Both the position numbers and the translations under genes were made by a program. The notes beneath the pieces were generated by a model. The model made no database searches and was not told where the DNA came from. It worked only from the letters and a program-made list of their open reading frames with translations. 64,000 nt of DNA from Anaerolineaceae bacterium (GTDB taxonomy: Bacteria; Chloroflexota; Anaerolineae; Anaerolineales; Anaerolineaceae), in assembly GCA_002702705.1 (NCBI GenBank), contig PABH01000007.1:84957-148956 (forward strand), written 5' to 3'. Positions 9,227-19,234 of this stretch are shown piece after piece (the first letter of the stretch is position 1; every line of letters starts with the position of its first letter).

Positions 9227-9653
9227 GATTCTGGCGGTTGACCCTGGGGATAAACGAATTGGGTTAGCGATTAGTGATTTATCTGCGACAATTGCAAATC
9301 CCTTAAAAGTGATTCAGCATGTTCAGCGCCTGAAGGACGCTCAAACCATTGCTGCCCTAGCTGCTGAAAATGATGTAAAGACTATTGTGGTTGGACAAGC
9401 GTTAACCATTGATGGAGAACCTACACCTTCAGGCCGTAAGGCAGCCCGACTAGCGGATGCGATCCGTTCTTTTACGGATATTCCGGTTTGTTTGTGGGAT
9501 GAAACCGGTAGTACAAAAACTGCTCAACAAGCGCGGGTTTTAATGGGAGGTTCTAAAAAAAGTAGGCGAGGTCATATGGATGAATTGGCGGCAACGGTGA
9601 TACTCCAATCCTTTTTAGATGCGAATTCCGAGACGAATTTACTACTCGATTAA
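9210..9653 (+). CDS. ruvX: Putative pre-16S rRNA nuclease / Holliday junction resolvase-like YqgF
   Basis: 147 residues, the usual size for YqgF/RuvX. The RNase H-like core shows RILAVDPGDKRIGLAISD with the first metal-binding Asp at residue 11, VVGQAL, the WDETGS strand, and GHMDELAATVILQSFL with the final acidic residue. In Escherichia coli the protein matures the 5' end of 16S rRNA; a junction-resolving role was proposed earlier. The ATG at 9210 was preferred to a TTG three bases upstream. It overlaps the preceding gene by 17 bases, implying translational coupling, and mltG follows, a gene order common in bacteria. Confidence 0.9.
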   Translation: MKTDHRILAVDPGDKRIGLAISDLSATIANPLKVIQHVQRLKDAQTIAALAAENDVKTIVVGQALTIDGEPTPSGRKAARLADAIRSFTDIPVCLWDETGSTKTAQQARVLMGGSKKSRRGHMDELAATVILQSFLDANSETNLLLD

Positions 9654-9666
9654 CCTTGAGGAAAAA

Positions 9667-10809
9667 ATGGCAAAAAACAAACGTAGTGCTGGTGTAAGCA
9701 TTTTAATCATTATTTTTTTATTTAGTTTATGTAGTTTATTATTAGGATCGATTTGGGCGTATGATCAGGTTTCAACGGTTGTATTCAATCGTTTTGGAGA
9801 TCCGACTTCAGAATTATCTTTCCCTCAAAAAATAAAACTATCACTTGAGCTGTACATTAAAGGTGATTCATTATTTTATGAACCGAAGATTTCCACGGAT
9901 GAGGTTTTTTTTCAAGTAGAAAACGGACAATCAATTTATGATATTTCTGAACAACTGCGTGCTGCTGGATATATCCAAAGCGTGGATAGTTTTATTAATT
10001 ATCTTATTTACCGTGGGTATGATCGTAGAATCCAATCCGGAAAATTTGTCATCACCGATGGTATGAATGGGATTGATATTGCCAGAAAACTGATTAATCC
10101 CATTCCCGAAAAAATCTATTTTGTTGTTTTACCAGGATGGAGAGCAGAAGAAATTGCTGATGCTTTGGTTTATAGCGGCTTATCATTCACTCCAGATGAC
10201 TTTTTACGGGTAGTTCGTTATCCCACCCAAAGTATGCTACCTGAAGGTTTTCCTGAATTAACATCTCTTGAAGGATACCTGGCACCTGGTGAATATTATT
10301 TGGATCGCGAGATAACTATTTCTGAATTTATTCGTGCGTTAACACAACGATTTGCTGAAAATATCAATGGAGATTTAAAAACAGCCATTGCAGAAAAAGG
10401 TTTAACCTTTTCAGATGCTGTAATCCTTGCTTCGATTGTAGAAAGGGAATCAATCATAGAAGAAGAAATGCCAATTATTGCATCCGTATTTTTAAATCGA
10501 TATGAAATTGGAATGAAGTTAGACAGTGATCCTACCGCACAATACGCAGTGGGATATAATGAAAAACAGGACACATGGTGGACAAATCCACTATCTTTAG
10601 ATGATTTAAATTTTGATTCTGTCTTCAATACCTATATTTATAGTGGTTTACCTCCTCATCCAATATGTAATCCAAGCTTACAGGCAATTCAAGCGGTCGC
10701 ATACGCAGCAGATACACCTTATTTTTATTTTCGGGCAAAGTGCGATTCTTCAGGAAAACATGAATTTGCCAGGTCGTATGAAGAACATTTATTAAATGGT
10801 TGTGAATAA
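9667..10809 (+). CDS. mltG: Endolytic murein transglycosylase MltG
   Basis: 380 residues from the ATG preceded by TTGAGG. One N-terminal transmembrane helix (about 8-30) anchors it, followed by a LysM-like segment (VENGQSIYDISEQLRAAG) and the YceG/MltG catalytic domain with VILASIVERESIIEEE, whose second Glu region holds the active-site acid, and MKLDSDPTAQYAVG. It cleaves nascent glycan strands in peptidoglycan and so sets glycan length. This supports a peptidoglycan-containing wall. The ruvX-mltG order is conserved in many bacteria. Length is normal. Confidence 0.92.
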   Translation: MAKNKRSAGVSILIIIFLFSLCSLLLGSIWAYDQVSTVVFNRFGDPTSELSFPQKIKLSLELYIKGDSLFYEPKISTDEVFFQVENGQSIYDISEQLRAAGYIQSVDSFINYLIYRGYDRRIQSGKFVITDGMNGIDIARKLINPIPEKIYFVVLPGWRAEEIADALVYSGLSFTPDDFLRVVRYPTQSMLPEGFPELTSLEGYLAPGEYYLDREITISEFIRALTQRFAENINGDLKTAIAEKGLTFSDAVILASIVERESIIEEEMPIIASVFLNRYEIGMKLDSDPTAQYAVGYNEKQDTWWTNPLSLDDLNFDSVFNTYIYSGLPPHPICNPSLQAIQAVAYAADTPYFYFRAKCDSSGKHEFARSYEEHLLNGCE

Positions 10810-10827
10810 TTTTTAAGGAGTGCAGCG

Positions 10828-11574
10828 ATGGAAATATTAGGATTGGACATTGGTGGTTCTGGCATTAAAGGTGCGATTGTGGATACAGAAACTGGAACCA
10901 TGATCACCGAACGGCATCGTATCCCTACGCCGGAAGGTGCAAAACCGGATGATGTGGCCAATGAAGTTGTTGAAATTATTAATTTTTTTAACTATGAAGG
11001 CCCGATTGGCTGTGGTTTTCCTGCAATTATTCAGCATGGAATCGCTCGATCAGCAGCTAATGTTTCAACTCAATGGATGGGAACCAATATTAACCACCTA
11101 TTATCAGATCGTAGTGGGCATCCAGTTTATACCTTAAATGACGCTGATGCTGCAGGGATTGCTGAAATGAAGTTTGGGGTTGGGCAAGAATATCGGGATA
11201 GTGTGGTAATTTTATTAACTCTTGGAACAGGAATAGGATCTGCAATTTTTACGAATGGTGTGTTATTGCCTAATACGGAGTTTGGTCATTTGGATATTCG
11301 TGGAAAAGATGCCGAGCATCGTGCATCGGATCAAACTCGGCAGCTTGAAGATTTATCGTGGAAAAAATGGGCAAAGCGCTTGACTGAATATTTAAATGAA
11401 CTTGAAAAATTGTTTTCACCGGATTTATTTATCATCGGCGGTGGTGTGAGCAAAAAACATGAAAAATTTTTTCCTATGTTGGAATTAAAAACAAAAATTG
11501 TCCCAGCCCAATTATTAAACCAGGCTGGGATTGTTGGTGCTGCGTATTATGCATTTGAACAACAAAATCGTTAA
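10828..11574 (+). CDS. ppgK: Polyphosphate glucokinase
   Basis: 248 residues of the ROK superfamily. The phosphate-binding motif [16 protein letters not shown] opens the protein; [12 protein letters not shown], the [16 protein letters not shown] loop and [15 protein letters not shown] near the C-terminus are characteristic of PpgK rather than ordinary ROK glucokinases, and it lacks the ROK zinc-binding CxCGxxGC motif. It should phosphorylate glucose using polyphosphate and probably ATP or GTP. A strong AAGGAG site precedes the ATG. It closes the operon and its stop overlaps the convergent aspartase/fumarase stop by 4 bases. With glgA/glgC and the sugar genes further on it fits active glucose storage metabolism. 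Confidence 0.88.
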   Translation: MEILGLDIGGSGIKGAIVDTETGTMITERHRIPTPEGAKPDDVANEVVEIINFFNYEGPIGCGFPAIIQHGIARSAANVSTQWMGTNINHLLSDRSGHPVYTLNDADAAGIAEMKFGVGQEYRDSVVILLTLGTGIGSAIFTNGVLLPNTEFGHLDIRGKDAEHRASDQTRQLEDLSWKKWAKRLTEYLNELEKLFSPDLFIIGGGVSKKHEKFFPMLELKTKIVPAQLLNQAGIVGAAYYAFEQQNR

Positions 11575-13013
11575 GTTAAAATACCGCCTTCGGTAAATTT
11601 TCGCAAATCATCAAAAACAGTATCAATTTCAGCTACTGTCAAAGGCTGTTGGGTATTTTTATTAATTAAACTACTTTGTTTGGCTTTTTCAACGGCCAAA
11701 CTGCGAATTGATTCATTTTTAGCAATAGATTCTTTCACTAAATCGGCTCCCGCCTGATAACCAATTAATGGATTTAATGCGGTTACTAAAATGGCGTTTT
11801 TTTCTAACCAACCGGTTGCTTTTTCTTCATTCGCCGTGATTCCAACCACACATTTTTGCGTAAAAGCTGAGATTGAACCGATCATTACTTGCATCATCTC
11901 GAATAGATTATGGGCGATGATTGGCATCATTACGTTTAATTCTAACTGACCAGCTTGAGCTGCCAAGGCAACGGTTGTGTCGTTGCCAATACAATGAAAC
12001 ATAGCCATGTTTAACATTTCCGCTAAAACCGGATTTACTTTTCCTGGCATGATACTGGAACCGGGTTGTACTGGAGGAAGATGGATCTCATCCAATCCTG
12101 TCGCTGGTCCTGATGCTAATAATCGAAAATCATTTGCAATTCGGGTGAGCGTTAGTGCTAGGGTTCGCATAGACGCTGAAAAATCAGCCATATCTGCCAT
12201 GGATTGCATCGATTCGAAGAGATTGTCGGATGTATATAGTTGAAGCCCTGTTAATGCTTCTAATTCATTCACCATCATGGGATGGTATTCAGGGTGGGCA
12301 TTTAACCCTGATCCTGTTGCTGTGCCACCAATGCCTAAACGTCGCAAACCTTCGGCTGCACGAATTATCCTTTCTTTATCTCGTTCTACAGCCCGAGCAT
12401 ATGCTCCAAATTCCTGTCCCAATCGCACCGGAACGGCATCTTGAAGATGTGTTCGACCAGACTTAATAATATTGTCAAACTCTTGTGCCTTTTTTTCGAG
12501 GGCTTTTTGTAAAGAATCAATGGTACTAACCAACTCATCCAGTCGCCACAAGCATCCAAGACGGATAGCTGTTGGAATCGTGTCGTTGGTTGATTGAGAC
12601 ATATTTACGTGATCATTGGGATGGATCAAATAACTGCCAGGATTACCACCTAAAATTATGGTGGCTCGATTCGCCATTACTTCATTCGTATTCATGTTAT
12701 GGCTGGTTCCTGCGCCTGCTTGAAACGGGTCAACCACAAAAAATTCATGCCATTGACCTGCCATGATTTCTTTTCCTGCTTGAGAAATTGCTCCAGCCTG
12801 CTTTTTGTCAAGTAAATTTAATTTTTCATGCACCTGTGCCGCCGCGGTTTTTATTGCTGCCATTGACCATATAAAGGCTGGGTAAGGTTTTAGGTTGGAA
12901 ACAGGAAAATTATGTACGGCACGTTGTGTCTGTGCACCATACAAAGCATTTTTGGGCACCCGAACTTCTCCAAGGGAATCTTTTTCTATTCGAATGGAAT
13001 CATTATTGGACAA
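11571..13013 (-). CDS. aspA: Aspartate ammonia-lyase / class II fumarase family
   Basis: 480 residues of the fumarase/aspartase superfamily. The signature [11 protein letters not shown] is near residue 320. Substrate-site regions read [18 protein letters not shown] and [19 protein letters not shown] is the aspartase form (fumarase has GSGT), while SQSTND mixes both, so aspartase is favoured but fumarase is not excluded. Aspartase releases ammonia and fumarate from aspartate; fumarase hydrates fumarate. The start is TTG, supported by an excellent AAGGAGGTGAA upstream, and no ATG occurs until well inside the conserved region. It follows the ferredoxin gene but is separated by a terminator hairpin. 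Confidence 0.8.
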   Translation of the reverse strand: MSNNDSIRIEKDSLGEVRVPKNALYGAQTQRAVHNFPVSNLKPYPAFIWSMAAIKTAAAQVHEKLNLLDKKQAGAISQAGKEIMAGQWHEFFVVDPFQAGAGTSHNMNTNEVMANRATIILGGNPGSYLIHPNDHVNMSQSTNDTIPTAIRLGCLWRLDELVSTIDSLQKALEKKAQEFDNIIKSGRTHLQDAVPVRLGQEFGAYARAVERDKERIIRAAEGLRRLGIGGTATGSGLNAHPEYHPMMVNELEALTGLQLYTSDNLFESMQSMADMADFSASMRTLALTLTRIANDFRLLASGPATGLDEIHLPPVQPGSSIMPGKVNPVLAEMLNMAMFHCIGNDTTVALAAQAGQLELNVMMPIIAHNLFEMMQVMIGSISAFTQKCVVGITANEEKATGWLEKNAILVTALNPLIGYQAGADLVKESIAKNESIRSLAVEKAKQSSLINKNTQQPLTVAEIDTVFDDLRKFTEGGILT

Positions 13014-13042
13014 AATTCACCTCCTTGGTAATTGTTTAAGTT

Positions 13043-13073
13043 AAAAAAAGGAAGCTGATCAGCTTCCTTTTTT
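13043..13073 (-). terminator. Rho-independent terminator of the ferredoxin gene
   Basis: A perfect palindrome, GGAAGCTGATCAGCTTCC, is flanked by A- and T-runs. On the minus strand it lies 8 bases after the ferredoxin stop and ends in a U-run, so it separates ferredoxin from the aspartase/fumarase gene. Confidence 0.85.
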
Positions 13074-13080
13074 GTTATGA

Positions 13081-13491
13081 TTATTCGGCTGTACTGTAGC
13101 CAGGTCCATCTGTAAAATATGCAGCATTCAGTTCAATTGCTGGGGTCATATCAACTTCTTCGCCCGCTTCCAGAACTCGTGTACCTTCAAGATGGACATC
13201 TTCACCATCGTGGTTTGTGCCGTCATAGATTGAATCATATCCTTCTGTACCGACTGGCATAGAAACCCGTTCGCCGCCATTGGCAACGTAAGGTGTCGGG
13301 AGTTCGTCTTCTGGGAAAATTGCTTCCCAAGGACATTCTGGTACACAAGCACCACAGTCAATACAGGTATCCGGGTCAATATAGAACCATGGGTATTTAT
13401 CTTCCGGTTTGCCAGGAACAATACATTCTACTGGACATACTGTTACACAACCACCATCCCGTAAACATAAACTTGTTATTACATGTGTCAT
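13081..13491 (-). CDS. 7Fe/8Fe-type ferredoxin with acidic C-terminal extension
   Basis: 136 residues. Cysteines at 9, 15, 19, 23 and 43, 46, 49, 53 form two cluster-binding motifs in the order of the Azotobacter/Thermus 7Fe ferredoxins; CIDCGACVPECP binds a [4Fe-4S] cluster, and the first set could hold [3Fe-4S] or [4Fe-4S]. The core ends near residue 60. About 75 further residues are acidic, rich in Gly, Glu and Asp, without Cys, and more than doubles the size of a normal ferredoxin. Soluble electron carrier for central redox enzymes; the partner is not shown by context. GGAGGAAAAA precedes the ATG. Confidence 0.87.
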   Translation of the reverse strand: MTHVITSLCLRDGGCVTVCPVECIVPGKPEDKYPWFYIDPDTCIDCGACVPECPWEAIFPEDELPTPYVANGGERVSMPVGTEGYDSIYDGTNHDGEDVHLEGTRVLEAGEEVDMTPAIELNAAYFTDGPGYSTAE

Positions 13492-13551
13492 TTTTTCCTC
13501 CTACAATTTGGAAAGTTGAGATTAATGAGTAAAACAAACATAATATTTGAG

Positions 13552-13583
13552 CTTCTGAGCAATTCAAGTACTAATCTCAGAAG
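13552..13583. promoter_or_regulatory. Inverted repeat upstream of ferredoxin
   Basis: CTTCTGAG and CTCAGAAG are separated by 16 bases, about 60-90 bases upstream of the ferredoxin start, in the 296-base gap shared with the divergent EamA gene. It could be an operator or a leader hairpin. A TATAAT at 13678-13683 may belong to the EamA promoter, but no good -35 box matches. Confidence 0.3.
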
Positions 13584-13787
13584 TTAATTTTAGTATAGAA
13601 ATCAATTTAAAACGACCATTTTGATTAATAGTTTTTTGTTCCAATAACCTCCGGCGTCTTAATTCAATCCTGATTGGTATAATTATTGAATATTCTTCTA
13701 CTTACAATAAATTGTGGTAAATTCTGACCAATCTTATACAGTTTTCATTGTAGCGAAGCAAAAAATCTTTGTCAAGCTGAGGCAAAA

Positions 13788-14720
13788 TTGGGCACAAAAA
13801 CAATAAAGTTTACACCGTATCTTGTCATTGGAATCGGAATCATAGCTGTATCTAGCGCTTCCATCCTCATACGTTTTGCACAAGGTTCGGTATCTTCAAT
13901 TGTTATTGCTGCCTATCGATTGAGTATTGCAGCCTTGGTTTTGTTACCTTTTGTTTGGACGCATTATCGGAAGGCATTAAAAGTTCTAAATACATCACAA
14001 GTTATTTATACTTTAGTTTCCGGTTTATTTTTAGCAATCCATTTTGCGACCTGGATCAGTTCTTTGGAATATACATCGATTGCAAGCTCGGTTGTTCTGG
14101 TAACAACCACACCTATCTGGGTAGCGATTTTTTCCCCAATATTTTTAAAAGAAAAAAATTCAATCGTGATCTGGATCGGAATTTTAATTACCATTATGGG
14201 AAGCATTTTTATCACCTTAACGCAAGGTTGCATGTTTGATGACTTTCATTTGATGTGTATGATGGGAGACAGACAACCAGATTCACCAACAATGCTCGGA
14301 AACTTTTTAGCCATCTGTGGTGCCTGGGCAGCGGCAGGTTATTTAATGATTGGGAGAAAAGTAAGAAAAGAAATCCCTATTACAGCCTATATTTTTTGTG
14401 TTTACAGTACTGCAGCCATCCTATTAATTATTACGAGTATTTTTCTCGGTCAAAAATTGATAGGATTTCCATCCCAAAGTTACTTGTGGTTATTTTTATT
14501 AGGTCTTGTTCCTCAATTAATAGGTCACTCTTCGTTTAATTATGCTTTGGGATACTTACCGGCTGCATTTGTATCTGTAACATTAGTCGGTGAGCCATTG
14601 GGTACTATTTTGTTAGCCTTTTTTCTTTTGCAGGAACAACCTGGGATGGGCGAATTGATTGGTGGCTTTTTTATTTTGGCAGGGATTATTATTATTTCTT
14701 TCGTAAACCGGAGACAATAA
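13788..14720 (+). CDS. EamA/DMT-family transporter
   Basis: 310 residues with about ten transmembrane helices in two EamA repeats (about 10-150 and 170-308). VSSASILIRFAQGS and AAYRLSIAALVLLPF are typical of the first repeat, and LGYLPAAFVSVTLVGEPLGTILLAFFLLQEQP of the second is the classic ending of the drug/metabolite transporter family. Substrate unknown: members export amino acids, nucleotides or metabolites. Translation appears to begin at a TTG with a modest GAGG site 6 bases upstream; a later ATG would remove the first helix. It is a single-gene unit facing the malQ end. Confidence 0.82.
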   Translation: MGTKTIKFTPYLVIGIGIIAVSSASILIRFAQGSVSSIVIAAYRLSIAALVLLPFVWTHYRKALKVLNTSQVIYTLVSGLFLAIHFATWISSLEYTSIASSVVLVTTTPIWVAIFSPIFLKEKNSIVIWIGILITIMGSIFITLTQGCMFDDFHLMCMMGDRQPDSPTMLGNFLAICGAWAAAGYLMIGRKVRKEIPITAYIFCVYSTAAILLIITSIFLGQKLIGFPSQSYLWLFLLGLVPQLIGHSSFNYALGYLPAAFVSVTLVGEPLGTILLAFFLLQEQPGMGELIGGFFILAGIIIISFVNRRQ

Positions 14721-14904
14721 TTGTTTCTCGTTTAGAATCTGGTTATAAAATTCAAGAATTTATCCGAATATGATCCGGAATAACTTTTAGATTAAAGAAT
14801 CCAAAAATGTCCAAAAATCACTTTTCATATCCAAGATAATTTACTAGGGCGTATTAAAAACTGAAATTCTTGCAAAATCTAATTCGATAAATACATACTT
14901 AAAG

Positions 14905-14938
14905 TATATATGATCCCCATAATCAGGGATCATATATA
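14905..14938. terminator. Hairpin between convergent EamA and malQ genes
   Basis: A perfect 13-base inverted repeat (TATATATGATCCC and its complement) with an 8-base loop stands about 50 bases before the malQ stop and 185 bases after the EamA stop. It probably ends transcription from one or both sides, although a clean T-run is missing. The rest of the 266-base gap shows nothing recognisable. Confidence 0.45.
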
Positions 14939-14986
14939 TCGTTGATGAGGTAATAAAATGAATCACACCGTAATTCGGATTGTGGA

Positions 14987-16504
14987 TTAATCCTCTTGTT
15001 CTTCTTTTTCAGATAGCATTCGACTATATAAATAATTTATTTCATGTATTCGGTCAGCAAGTTTTGTATCAATTTGATTGGCTTCAAACCGCCAGCTCCA
15101 GTTTCCACTGGCGTGGCCTGGAAAATTCATTCTGGCAGAACCGTCTAAGGATAAAAAGTCTTGCAGTGGGGCGATAGCAAAATTAGCTACAGAGGACCAT
15201 ATTAATCGAATGAGATCCCATGAAATATTTTCACCTGAACGGCTGAGATAACGACGGCAAAAATCTCTTTCAGCTTGTGGTGCAGTTTTATACCAACCTA
15301 ATACGGTATCATTATCGTGGGTGCCGGTGTAAGCAACACAATTGACGGGGTAATTGTGGGGTAGGAAAGGCTCTTCTGGATCGCCCCCAAAGGCAAATTG
15401 ACATATTTTCATCCCGGGTAGGTCAAATTGATCACGTAATTCAAATACGTCTGGCGTGATCTCACCCAGATCTTCAGCAATGATTGGCAATTCACCTAAT
15501 TCTTCTTTGATTGCGGAGAAAAATTTTGCCCCTGGCCCTGGAACCCACTGACCGACTTCTGCTGTCTGGTTACCTGCCGGCACTTCCCAATATGCCACAA
15601 AACCACGAAAATGGTCCAATCTTACAATGTCAAATAAAGTTAATGTTGACTTAATCCGACTTAACCACCAACGATATTTTGTTTTTTGGTGAACATCCCA
15701 GCGATAAAGTGGATTGCCCCATAATTGACCAGTTTCGGAGAAATAATCGGGTGGAACGCCTGCAACGACAGTGGGTTTGCCCGTTTTATCGAAATAAAAG
15801 AGTTCAGGATTAGCCCAGGCATCGGCAGAATCATATGCTACAAAAATAGGTATATCGCCAATGATAGAAATTCCTTGCTCATTCGCATATTTTTTTAAAG
15901 CAAGCCATTGCCGATAAAAAATAAATTGTCGGAACTTATGGGATTCAATTTTTTCACTTTGTTCCGATTTGAAATTTTCTATAACGGATTCTTCGCGTTG
16001 ACGAAATTTAATAGGCCAGTTTTCCCAAGGAGCGCCGTTGAAATTTTGTTTTAATGACATAAATAAGGCGTAATCTTCTAACCAGACTTGTTCATTTTTT
16101 TTAAATTTTTTAAACTCTTTGACCAGTTCCTCGGGTTGCATTTTTTGGAAATTATGAAATGCTTTTTCGAGTAGTTTGATTTTCCAATCAATTACTTTTC
16201 CAAATTCCACATTTTTGGGATTAAAGTTTGGCCGTTCGTCCAAGTCTTCTTGGTGAAGTAAGTCATCTTCCATCAAGAAAAGAGGATTAATTAAATAAGG
16301 GTTTCCTGCAAAAGCAGAAAAACATTGGTATGGGGAATCTCCATAACCGGTTGGTCCTAACGGCAAAACTTGCCATAAAGAACAGCCTGTTTCTTTTAAG
16401 AAATTAACCCAGTGATAGGCTTCCGGACCGATATCTCCAATGCCATCCGGTCCCGGCAAACTGGATGGATGGAGCAATATGCCTGCTGCGCGATTAAATT
16501 TCAT
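14987..16504 (-). CDS. malQ: 4-alpha-glucanotransferase (amylomaltase)
   Basis: 505 residues, GH77 family, normal length. The N-terminus RAAGILLHPSSLPGPDGIGD is diagnostic. Catalytic regions include IVRLDHFRGFVAYWEVPAG (nucleophile Asp), IIAEDLGEITPDV (acid/base Glu region) and YTGTHDNDTVLGWY. It transfers maltooligosyl units between alpha-1,4 glucans and works with glycogen synthesis or degradation in the cytoplasm. It is the last gene of glgA-glgC-malQ, starting 11 bases inside glgC. No branching enzyme (glgB) or glycogen phosphorylase is in the window. Confidence 0.94.
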   Translation of the reverse strand: MKFNRAAGILLHPSSLPGPDGIGDIGPEAYHWVNFLKETGCSLWQVLPLGPTGYGDSPYQCFSAFAGNPYLINPLFLMEDDLLHQEDLDERPNFNPKNVEFGKVIDWKIKLLEKAFHNFQKMQPEELVKEFKKFKKNEQVWLEDYALFMSLKQNFNGAPWENWPIKFRQREESVIENFKSEQSEKIESHKFRQFIFYRQWLALKKYANEQGISIIGDIPIFVAYDSADAWANPELFYFDKTGKPTVVAGVPPDYFSETGQLWGNPLYRWDVHQKTKYRWWLSRIKSTLTLFDIVRLDHFRGFVAYWEVPAGNQTAEVGQWVPGPGAKFFSAIKEELGELPIIAEDLGEITPDVFELRDQFDLPGMKICQFAFGGDPEEPFLPHNYPVNCVAYTGTHDNDTVLGWYKTAPQAERDFCRRYLSRSGENISWDLIRLIWSSVANFAIAPLQDFLSLDGSARMNFPGHASGNWSWRFEANQIDTKLADRIHEINYLYSRMLSEKEEQED

Positions 16505-17744
16505 AAGGAAGTCTCCTTGTTAATAAATTTTCTCCAGATTTTATTAAATTAGTTGAATAATCCGAATGGATTACATCGGTGCCTATTACTGCACCACCCT
16601 GAATGGTTACTTCTGTGGGAACAATTGAATCCCTACCAATGATCGTTATCATTGGATTTTTCAAACTCCCGATTTTACAATTCTGTTCAATTACTACCCG
16701 TTTATCCATTATCGTTTTATAAACTTGGGCTTTTTCATGAATGATCGAATCAGTAAAAATAATAGAATCGTGAACGATGGCATTAGATTTTACCACTACA
16801 CCCGGAGATAAAATACAATTTTTTAATTGGGCTCCAGGTTCTATTTTACAGCCATCAGAAATGAGACAATCATGAATATTTGCCTTCCCGTGGATGAAGG
16901 CAGGCGGGCGTTCTTCGGTTCTGGTATGAATGATCCAATCTGGATGGTATAAATTAAAAGAGGGGGGGGAATTTAATAATTCCATTTGGGCTTTCCAGTA
17001 GGATTCAATAGTTCCCACATCTACCCAATAACCTGAATATGGATAAGCACAAACTTTTTTGCCACTTTTTAACATGGCAGGAATAATGTCCTTTCCAAAA
17101 TCGTGGTTTGAGTTTGAACTAAAGTGGTCGTCCCACAAAACTTGATTTAATGAATCTTGTTTAAAAAGATAAATACCCATATTGGCTGTATTCGAAGGCG
17201 GTTGAGATGGTTTTTCCACAAAATCTAGAACATTATGGTTTTCATCAAAATGCAAAATGCCATAACGAGAAGCTTCTGCAATGGGCACTTCGAGACAGGC
17301 TATGGTTAAATCTGCATCCATGCTTTCATGAAAATTAATCATTTTGCGGTAATCCATTGCATAGATATGATCACCTGAAAGAATTAATATATTGTCTGGG
17401 TTTCCCCGTTTAATAAAAGAAAAATTTTGTTGAACGGCATCTGCGGTGCCAACAAACCAGTCCGATGCTTTGGCTTTATAGGGGGTTAGAATTCGAACAC
17501 CACCTGTAAAGTCCACATTTAAGTCCCACGGCCCACCTGAACCAATATGTGCCATCATAGATTGGGGGCGATATTGAGCCAAAATCATAACATCATTAAT
17601 TTGCGAATTTACACAGTTTGATAATGTAAAATCGATAATTCGGTACTTTCCAGCAAATAAAACAGCGGGCTTGGCTCTTTTTGCCGTCAGTGACTTCAAG
17701 CGTGTACCTTCACCGCCAGCAAGAATGACAGCTCGGGTTTTCAT
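16494..17744 (-). CDS. glgC: Glucose-1-phosphate adenylyltransferase
   Basis: 416 residues. The nucleotidyltransferase signature is VILAGGEGTRLKSLTAKRAK, followed by KPAVLFAGKYRIIDFTLSNC; later come the sugar-phosphate site EKP, the YWVDVGTIESYWKA motif and a C-terminal left-handed beta-helix. It makes ADP-glucose from ATP and glucose-1-phosphate, the first committed step of glycogen synthesis, and is normally under allosteric control. The ATG overlaps the glgA stop by 4 bases and the end overlaps malQ by 11, so the three genes form a tightly coupled operon. Confidence 0.95.
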   Translation of the reverse strand: MKTRAVILAGGEGTRLKSLTAKRAKPAVLFAGKYRIIDFTLSNCVNSQINDVMILAQYRPQSMMAHIGSGGPWDLNVDFTGGVRILTPYKAKASDWFVGTADAVQQNFSFIKRGNPDNILILSGDHIYAMDYRKMINFHESMDADLTIACLEVPIAEASRYGILHFDENHNVLDFVEKPSQPPSNTANMGIYLFKQDSLNQVLWDDHFSSNSNHDFGKDIIPAMLKSGKKVCAYPYSGYWVDVGTIESYWKAQMELLNSPPSFNLYHPDWIIHTRTEERPPAFIHGKANIHDCLISDGCKIEPGAQLKNCILSPGVVVKSNAIVHDSIIFTDSIIHEKAQVYKTIMDKRVVIEQNCKIGSLKNPMITIIGRDSIVPTEVTIQGGAVIGTDVIHSDYSTNLIKSGENLLTRRLPYEI

Positions 17745-19213
17745 TCAAGATCTCCTAATAACTTCATATAAATTTCAGCATATGCCAAAGCAGATTTTTC
17801 CCATGAGAAATTGCTGTTCATTCCATTTACTTGTAATTTGCGCCATTCGGTTTGATTTTGAAAAGTATTTATAGCTCTGGTACTGGCTTCGGCAAAGTCT
17901 TCTGCTGTTGCATTAGTAAATAAAAACCCATTCTTTTTACTTAAGTCTTCAGTATCAGTGATTGTATCTGTTAATCCACCTGTTGCTCTTGCCAATGGAA
18001 CACAACCATAACGCATCGCAATCATCTGGGTTAATCCGCATGGTTCATAACGCGAGGGGATAACGAGAATATCACCTCCAGCATACATTCTACGTGATAA
18101 GTGCAAATCAAAACGAATAGCGGCTCGTACGCGTTGCGGAAATTCCACTTCTAAACTGCGGCAGGCAGATTCCAGTACAGCATCTCCTGTTCCTAATAAA
18201 ATTGCCTGCCACTTCAGGTCCCTAATCAGCCTAAATCCATTGATAGCTAGATCGACCCCTTTTTGTTGGTCCATTCTGCTGATTAGAATGAAGAGGGGAA
18301 TGTTTTCATTTTTTTCAAGTCCAAACTCGGTTTGTAGTGCAAGTTTATTTTTCGTACGAATATCTAATTGTGCGGGGCCATAATTATAGTGAATTGCTTT
18401 ATCTGTGGTGGGATCCCATTTTGATTCGTCTAAACCATTCAATATACCCGCAACCGATTCTTTCCTGCTGGACAGAAAATCTTGTAAACCACACCCATAA
18501 GCTGGGGTCATAATCTCTTTCGCATAATTAGGAGAAACAGTTAATATTTGATCTGCTGCATACATACCCAATGGTAGGGGGGTATTTCTTCCCCATTCCG
18601 GTAGTGTGGGGCAAGCGCAGCCAGGAATTCCAAATTCATGTAATACTTTTTCTGCACCAGCGCCCATATAGGGCATATTGTGCATAGTTAAAACAGATTT
18701 GGTGTTAACAAAAAATGGATCTTGTGGCCTCCGGATTTTGAGGTCATATACTGAAACCGCGGTATGCCAGTCATTGGCATGTAAAATATCGACCCGCCAA
18801 TTAATGGTACGCGCCATTTCAAGCGCGGCTAAAGAAAAAAAGATGTATTTTTGTGCATCTAAACTGGGATCACTTGAATAAACATCTTTGTCTGATAAGA
18901 TGGAAGACCCTTCAATCAGATAAACGGGAACACCTTCCACGTTGGTCAAGAAGGCGCGGGCAGGGATATTCCCTTGTGGATGGGGAATAACAAAACTTGC
19001 AACCAATTGAATAGTATTTAACATTTGTGTAATTTTGGAGTGGAAGGGAATAACTAAACGTACATCCAGGTTCTGTCCATGTAATAACGAAGCAGGCAGA
19101 TTATTTAATGCTTTGGGCAAAGAACCAGCGACATCTCCCAGTCCACCAACTTTAATTAATGGCGCTGCTTCCGATGCTATAAATAGTACATTAATTGATT
19201 TATAATCCGACAT
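17741..19213 (-). CDS. glgA: Glycogen synthase (ADP-glucose)
   Basis: 490 residues, GT5 family, GT-B fold. The ADP-glucose-binding motif KVGGLGDVAGSLPKAL lies near residue 22; ILHANDWHTAV and VIPSRYEPCGLTQMIAMRYG follow in the expected order. It extends alpha-1,4 glucan chains from ADP-glucose supplied by the GlgC gene just downstream (4-base overlap). The start is 21 bases after the CYTH gene, and the promoter may lie further upstream. Length is normal. Confidence 0.94.
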   Translation of the reverse strand: MSDYKSINVLFIASEAAPLIKVGGLGDVAGSLPKALNNLPASLLHGQNLDVRLVIPFHSKITQMLNTIQLVASFVIPHPQGNIPARAFLTNVEGVPVYLIEGSSILSDKDVYSSDPSLDAQKYIFFSLAALEMARTINWRVDILHANDWHTAVSVYDLKIRRPQDPFFVNTKSVLTMHNMPYMGAGAEKVLHEFGIPGCACPTLPEWGRNTPLPLGMYAADQILTVSPNYAKEIMTPAYGCGLQDFLSSRKESVAGILNGLDESKWDPTTDKAIHYNYGPAQLDIRTKNKLALQTEFGLEKNENIPLFILISRMDQQKGVDLAINGFRLIRDLKWQAILLGTGDAVLESACRSLEVEFPQRVRAAIRFDLHLSRRMYAGGDILVIPSRYEPCGLTQMIAMRYGCVPLARATGGLTDTITDTEDLSKKNGFLFTNATAEDFAEASTRAINTFQNQTEWRKLQVNGMNSNFSWEKSALAYAEIYMKLLGDLE

Positions 19214-19234
19214 TGTTATTCCCTCCCAAGGAAA

